From Actinomycetota bacterium (GTDB lineage: Bacteria > Actinomycetota > Thermoleophilia > Solirubrobacterales > Solirubrobacteraceae), in contig VAWK01000021.1 in NCBI GenBank assembly GCA_005885515.1, forward strand, positions 1,786 to 47,456: a stretch of DNA of 45,671 nucleotides. The letters run 5' to 3'. This document shows, in pieces, positions 41,879 to 45,671 of this stretch (the stretch's first letter is position 1; the number at the start of each line of letters is the position of its first letter). The notes beneath the pieces were generated by a model. That model was given only the letters and a program-made list of their open reading frames with translations, ran no database searches and was not told the origin of the DNA. The translations under genes were made by a program, and so were the position numbers.

Positions 41879-42931
41879 ATGGTGATCGACAGCGGCACCA
41901 GCGCGACCGGGACAGAGTTCTCGAGCGGAATCCCGACGGAGCTCCTGGGGGAGGCGCGCGAGCGCGCGTCGGGACTCGGCCCCTACCAGCTGGCATGGTG
42001 GCGGCTTCGGCGCAACCGCGCCGCGCTGGCCTTCGGCGCGGTGTTCTTGCTGGTCCTCGTGTTGTGCCTGCTGGCGCCGGTGTACGCGCACGACATCGCC
42101 CACACTGGGCCCAACGACAACCACATAACGCAAACGGTCAAGGTGGGGGGCAAGCTCGAGGACGTGGTCAACTCGATCGGGCTGCCGATCGGTCCCACCT
42201 GGCATTCGCGCTTCTTCCTCGGCGCGGACACCAACGGTCGCGACGTCGCCGTGCGGCTGCTGTACGGGGGGCGCAACTCGCTCGAGGTGGGCATCGTGGC
42301 GACGTTGATCACGATGGTGCTGGCCACGATCGTGGGCGTGGTCGCGGGCTACTCCGGCGGCCTGCTCGACGGCCTGCTGACCCGCGCGCTCGACGTCATC
42401 TGGGCCTACCCGGTGGTGATCCTCGGCGTCGCGCTCGGCGCCATACTCGCCGTCAGCGGGATCGACGTCGGCTTCGTCAAACTGAAGGGCAGCTCGCTGA
42501 TGGTGCCTGCGGTGGTCATCGGCATCGTGTACGTCCCGTACGTCGCCAAGCCGGTGCGCGGTCAGGTACTGGGACTGCGCGAGCGCGAGTTCATCGAGGC
42601 CGCGCGCGTCCAGGGCCAGGGAACGCTGCGGATCATGTTCAGCGAGCTGCTACCAAACGTCGGCTCGACGGTGATCGTGTTCGTGCCGCTGATGCTCGCC
42701 AACGCGGTCCTGCTCGAGGCCGGACTCTCATATCTCGGCGCCGGCGTGCAGCCGCCCAACCCGTCGTGGGGCACGATGATCGCCGATGGCATCAGCAGCA
42801 TCCCGGCTGCGATCCACCTGGTGCTCGTGCCGGGCATCATGCTTGTGCTGGCGGTCCTGAGCATCAACGTGTTCGGAGACGGCGTGCGTGACGCGCTCGA
42901 CCCGCGGGCGAAGATCCGCATCGGGCGCTGA
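41879..42931 (+). CDS. ABC transporter permease, DppC/OppC type
   Basis: 350 residues. A cytoplasmic start with WWRLRRNRAALAFGAVFLLVLVLCLLAPVYA as first TM, then a periplasmic loop (GADTNGRDVAVRLLYGGRNSLEVG is the DppC-type start of the permease core) and about five more TM helices. The EAA loop that contacts the ATPases is EFIEAARVQGQGTLRIMFSELLPN. It stands before the DppB-type gene, whereas most operons put DppB first. Stop and next start overlap as TGATG. Confidence 0.92.
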   Translation: MVIDSGTSATGTEFSSGIPTELLGEARERASGLGPYQLAWWRLRRNRAALAFGAVFLLVLVLCLLAPVYAHDIAHTGPNDNHITQTVKVGGKLEDVVNSIGLPIGPTWHSRFFLGADTNGRDVAVRLLYGGRNSLEVGIVATLITMVLATIVGVVAGYSGGLLDGLLTRALDVIWAYPVVILGVALGAILAVSGIDVGFVKLKGSSLMVPAVVIGIVYVPYVAKPVRGQVLGLREREFIEAARVQGQGTLRIMFSELLPNVGSTVIVFVPLMLANAVLLEAGLSYLGAGVQPPNPSWGTMIADGISSIPAAIHLVLVPGIMLVLAVLSINVFGDGVRDALDPRAKIRIGR

Positions 42932-43881
42932 TGCGGCGCTTCGTCGTCCGCCGCGTTGCCGCCGCCATCGGCGTTCTGTTCGTCATCTCCGTGCTGACGT
43001 TCCTCATCTTCCCGACGATCCCCAACGGCGACCCCGCGCTGCGCATCGGCGGGCGGCTGGCCACGGCCCAGGAGATCGCGCAGATACGCCACGAGTGGGG
43101 CTTCGACAAGCCGGTCTACGTGCAGTACGCGAGGACGATGGAGAAGATCTTTGACGGCACGGTCGTCTCCTATACCCAGGGAGTCAACGTCCTGGATGAG
43201 ATTCGCCACGGCCTGCCTGCGACGCTCTCGCTGGCCCTGGGAGCCGGCTTCATCTGGCTCATGCTCGGCATCCTGTTCGGGGTTGTCACCGCGATCAAGG
43301 CGGGCCGCTTCGCCGACCGCGCGCTCACCGTGTTGGCCTTCATCGGCGTGTCGAGCCCTCCCTTCTTCCTTGGCGCGCTGGTGATCTATTACCTCGGCTA
43401 CAAGGCAGGGGTGGTTCCGCTGGGCGGCTACGTGCCACTGAGTCAGGACCCGCTGCAGTGGTTCACGCACCTGATCGCGCCCTGGCTGGTGCTGTCGGTG
43501 CTTTTCATCGGCATCTATTCCCGCGTCCTGCGCTCGACGCTGCTCGATACCCTCGGGGAGGACTACGTGCGCACCGCGCGCGCCAAGGGCATCTCTGAGC
43601 GGCGCGTGCTGGCCCGGCACGTGCTGCGCAACTCGCTGATCCCGATCATCTCCCTGTGGGGCTTGGACTTCGCGCAGGTCATCGGCGGCGGCGCGATCCT
43701 GACCGAGTCGGTCTTCAGCCTGCATGGCGTCGGCCAGTTCGCCGCTGAATCAATCGGCCGCCTCGACCTGCCTCCGATCCTGGTGGTGACGATGCTGACC
43801 GCCTTCGCGGTGGTCCTGCTCAGCGCGATCGTCGACATCCTCTACGCGGTGCTTGACCCGCGCATCCGTCTCAGCGGCTGA
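42931..43881 (+). CDS. ABC transporter permease, DppB/OppB type
   Basis: 316 residues, six TM helices. It opens RRFVVRRVAAAIGVLFVISVLTFLIFPTIP, as usual for DppB. Then come DKPVYVQYARTMEKIF, the permease core (LPATLSLALGAGFIWLMLG), the EAA loop EDYVRTARAKGISERRVLARHVLRNSLIP, and GGGAILTESVFSLHGVGQF. It partners the DppC-type permease. It is translationally coupled at both ends by TGATG junctions. Confidence 0.92.
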   Translation: MRRFVVRRVAAAIGVLFVISVLTFLIFPTIPNGDPALRIGGRLATAQEIAQIRHEWGFDKPVYVQYARTMEKIFDGTVVSYTQGVNVLDEIRHGLPATLSLALGAGFIWLMLGILFGVVTAIKAGRFADRALTVLAFIGVSSPPFFLGALVIYYLGYKAGVVPLGGYVPLSQDPLQWFTHLIAPWLVLSVLFIGIYSRVLRSTLLDTLGEDYVRTARAKGISERRVLARHVLRNSLIPIISLWGLDFAQVIGGGAILTESVFSLHGVGQFAAESIGRLDLPPILVVTMLTAFAVVLLSAIVDILYAVLDPRIRLSG

Positions 43882-44924
43882 TGGCTGAGCGACTGCTCGA
43901 TGTTGAGTCGTTGCGGGTGTCGTTCATCACCGATGAGGGCATCGTGCAGGCGGTCGATGAGGTCTCTTTCACGGTCGACTCCGGCGAGGTGCTGGCGATC
44001 GTGGGTGAGTCAGGCTGCGGCAAGTCGGTGACCGCGATGACACTGATGGGCCTCACGCGCTTGCCCAACGCACGCTTCTCGGGCTCGGCGAAGCTGCGTG
44101 GCGAGGAGCTCCTGACCGCACCCGAGCGACGCATGCGTCAGATCCGCGGCGGCGAGATCGCGATGATCTTCCAGGACCCGATGTCGGCGCTCAACCCGGT
44201 GCAACGCGTCGGCGACCAGATCGTCGAGCAGATCCGCGCGCATGAGCAGGTCGCCAAGGGGCCAGCGCTGGACGCAGCGATCGCCGCGATGGAGCGCGTC
44301 GGCATTCCTCGCGCGCGCGAGCGCGCACGCGCGTTTCCACACGAGTTCTCGGGCGGCATGCGTCAGCGGGTGATGATCGCGATGGCGCTGTCGTGCTCAC
44401 CCAGCCTGCTCATCGCCGACGAGCCGACGACGGCGCTCGACGTCACGATCCAGGCGCAGATCCTCGCGGAGGTTGGGCGCCTGCGCGCCGAGACGAACGC
44501 GGGCGTGATCCTCGTGACCCACGATCTCGGGGTGGTCGCCGACATCGCTGACCGCATTGTGGTCATGTACGCGGGGCGGGTCGTCGAGGAGGGGAGCCTC
44601 GACGAGCTCTTCTACGACCCCCAGCACCCGTATACGTGGGGACTGTTGGGATCGATCGCGCGGGTGGATCGCGAGCGTCCGGCGCGGCTGCCGACGATCG
44701 CAGGCCAGCCGCCCTCGCTGGTGAGCCCGCCGCTGGGTTGCCACTTTCGCCCCCGCTGCCCGCACGAGTTCTCGCGCTGCGTGGAGGTCCCGGCGCTCGA
44801 GTCGCGGCTCGCTGACGCCCCAGGGCACCGTGACCGCTGCTGGCTCTCTGCGCAGGAGAAGCGCACCAAGCGCGTCGTCGAGGGACAGATCGGCCTGGCC
44901 AGCGAACCGACGGTGATCGCTTGA
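43881..44924 (+). CDS. ABC transporter ATPase, DppD/OppD type
   Basis: 347 residues. Walker [10 protein letters not shown]-loop [15 protein letters not shown], signature FSGGMRQRV, Walker [13 protein letters not shown] and switch [11 protein letters not shown]. The C-terminal oligopeptide-type extension has a Cys set ([16 protein letters not shown] ... DRCW) as in the DppD/DppF family, which can carry an iron-sulfur cluster. It powers uptake by ATP hydrolysis. ATG overlaps the dppB-type stop; its own stop overlaps the next start as TTGA. Confidence 0.93.
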   Translation: MAERLLDVESLRVSFITDEGIVQAVDEVSFTVDSGEVLAIVGESGCGKSVTAMTLMGLTRLPNARFSGSAKLRGEELLTAPERRMRQIRGGEIAMIFQDPMSALNPVQRVGDQIVEQIRAHEQVAKGPALDAAIAAMERVGIPRARERARAFPHEFSGGMRQRVMIAMALSCSPSLLIADEPTTALDVTIQAQILAEVGRLRAETNAGVILVTHDLGVVADIADRIVVMYAGRVVEEGSLDELFYDPQHPYTWGLLGSIARVDRERPARLPTIAGQPPSLVSPPLGCHFRPRCPHEFSRCVEVPALESRLADAPGHRDRCWLSAQEKRTKRVVEGQIGLASEPTVIA

Positions 44925-45671
44925 GCACGGCGGATCGGCACAGTCCAGCTCGCAGCGCCACGCCGGCGCGCGAGCCGGTCGCGGTTCGTCCCGGCCGCGA
45001 CGCCCCGCCGGAGCCGCTGCTGGAGGCCGAGCACCTCGTCGTCTACTTCCCGGTCAAGGCCGGGCTCCTGATCGACCGCACCGTCGCCCACGTGCACGCT
45101 GTTGACGACGTCTCCTTCCAGCTGAGGGAGGGCGAAACGATGGGCATCGTCGGCGAGTCCGGCTGCGGCAAGACGACCCTCGTCCGCACGCTCATTCGGC
45201 TGCTTGAGCCCACTGCGGGGACGATCCGCTTCCGCGGTCGCGACATCAGCCATGCCGACCGACGCGAGCTGCGGGCCGTGCGCCGGCAGATGCAGATGGT
45301 GTTCCAGGACCCACAGGCTTCGCTGAACCCACGCAAGCGTGCCATTCAGATCGTCGGCGCGCCGATGCGTCTGCACGGCACCGCGCGCGGGCAGATCGAG
45401 CCACGAGTGCGCGAGCTGCTCGAGCGGGTCGGACTCAACCCCGAGCACGTCAACCGTTTCCCACACGAGTTCTCCGGCGGCCAGCGCCAGCGCATCGGGG
45501 TCGCCCGCGCGCTGGCCGTACAGCCGAGCCTGATCCTGCTCGACGAGCCGGTGTCGGCGCTTGACGTCTCGATCCAGGCGCAGGTCATCAACCTGCTGGA
45601 CGACCTTCAGGAAGGCTTCGGCCTCAGCTACGTGTTCGTCGCTCATGACCTGTCCGTGGTGCGGCACGTGT
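44921..45671 (+). CDS. ABC transporter ATPase, DppF/OppF type (truncated by window end)
   Basis: The first 250 residues are seen; the frame is open to the window edge. TTG 44921 overlaps the previous stop (TTGA). After a 35-residue Pro/Arg-rich start come EAEHLVVYFPVKAG (DppF-like), Walker A GESGCGKT, Q-loop MVFQDPQASLNPRKR, signature FSGGQRQRIG, Walker B LILLDEPVSALD and switch VAHDLSVVRHV. It is the partner of the DppD-type ATPase. The end of the gene is outside the window. Confidence 0.93.
   Translation, partial: MSTADRHSPARSATPAREPVAVRPGRDAPPEPLLEAEHLVVYFPVKAGLLIDRTVAHVHAVDDVSFQLREGETMGIVGESGCGKTTLVRTLIRLLEPTAGTIRFRGRDISHADRRELRAVRRQMQMVFQDPQASLNPRKRAIQIVGAPMRLHGTARGQIEPRVRELLERVGLNPEHVNRFPHEFSGGQRQRIGVARALAVQPSLILLDEPVSALDVSIQAQVINLLDDLQEGFGLSYVFVAHDLSVVRHV

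Overview
The window comes from a very GC-rich chromosome. Gene content points to an actinobacterium, most plausibly of the Thermoleophilia/Solirubrobacterales type (inference). The clues are a zinc-type S18 gene next to ssb and dnaB, a DnaI/DnaC-like loader beside dnaB, a single-enzyme trehalose synthase (TreT) next to OtsA, sortase, Nramp/MntR, many GTG/TTG starts and several starts with almost no leader. No phage, IS or CRISPR array is visible. Most of the window reads as ordinary core chromosome; the outer parts (1-2.9 kb and about 33-40 kb) look more accessory and, by eye, are less GC-rich. Layout: 1-2.9 kb holds a degenerate RsbW-like protein, two small unknown proteins, an SCP2-like protein, a 26-bp tandem duplication and the 3' half of a tRNA-Lys that looks like an attachment-site scar. 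2.9-6.8 kb holds a GNAT acetyltransferase, a secreted phosphoesterase, a MmcQ/YjbR protein, an enoyl-CoA hydratase, and an AhpD-like protein divergent from an HxlR regulator. 6.8-11.3 kb pairs a putrescine operon (arginine decarboxylase speA, agmatinase speB) with the divergent manganese operon mntR-mntH; a MntR-type palindrome lies inside the mntR promoter between them. 11.3-20.4 kb is one long minus-strand block transcribed treT, otsA, rpsF, fatty-acid hydroxylase, ssb, rpsR, rplI, dnaB, helicase loader, purA: trehalose synthesis, small-subunit ribosomal proteins and replication. A perfect LexA-type box stands just upstream of dnaB. 20.5-24.7 kb holds a membrane protein with a decayed M28 peptidase domain, a sortase with an unusual amphipathic N-terminus, thiL and an infA gene. 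24.7-31.1 kb is an envelope cluster: class A PBP, and a divergent operon of PIG-V-like mannosyltransferase, CPBP protease and L,D-transpeptidase, then a small two-TM protein. 31.1-32.4 kb has pyrE, a polyamine-type N-acetyltransferase and tRNA-Arg(CCT). 32.5-40 kb carries a six-TM-like membrane protein, glutamate decarboxylase, a Tat-exported amine oxidase, an MFS exporter with a divergent TetR regulator and two matching operators, and an O-methyltransferase. 40.2 kb to the end is a peptide-type ABC importer operon (binding protein, two permeases, two ATPases; the last gene runs off the window). A recurring theme is polyamine/GABA metabolism: speA and speB make putrescine, an SSAT-like enzyme may acetylate polyamines, an amine oxidase may oxidise amines, and GadB makes GABA. 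No clearly new multi-gene system is demonstrable. The strongest unusual signals are the LexA box at dnaB, the MntR operator set in a leaderless promoter facing speAB, the catalytically dead M28-like membrane family, the foreign hydroxylase gene inside the rpsF-ssb-rpsR operon, and the tandem TetR operators.
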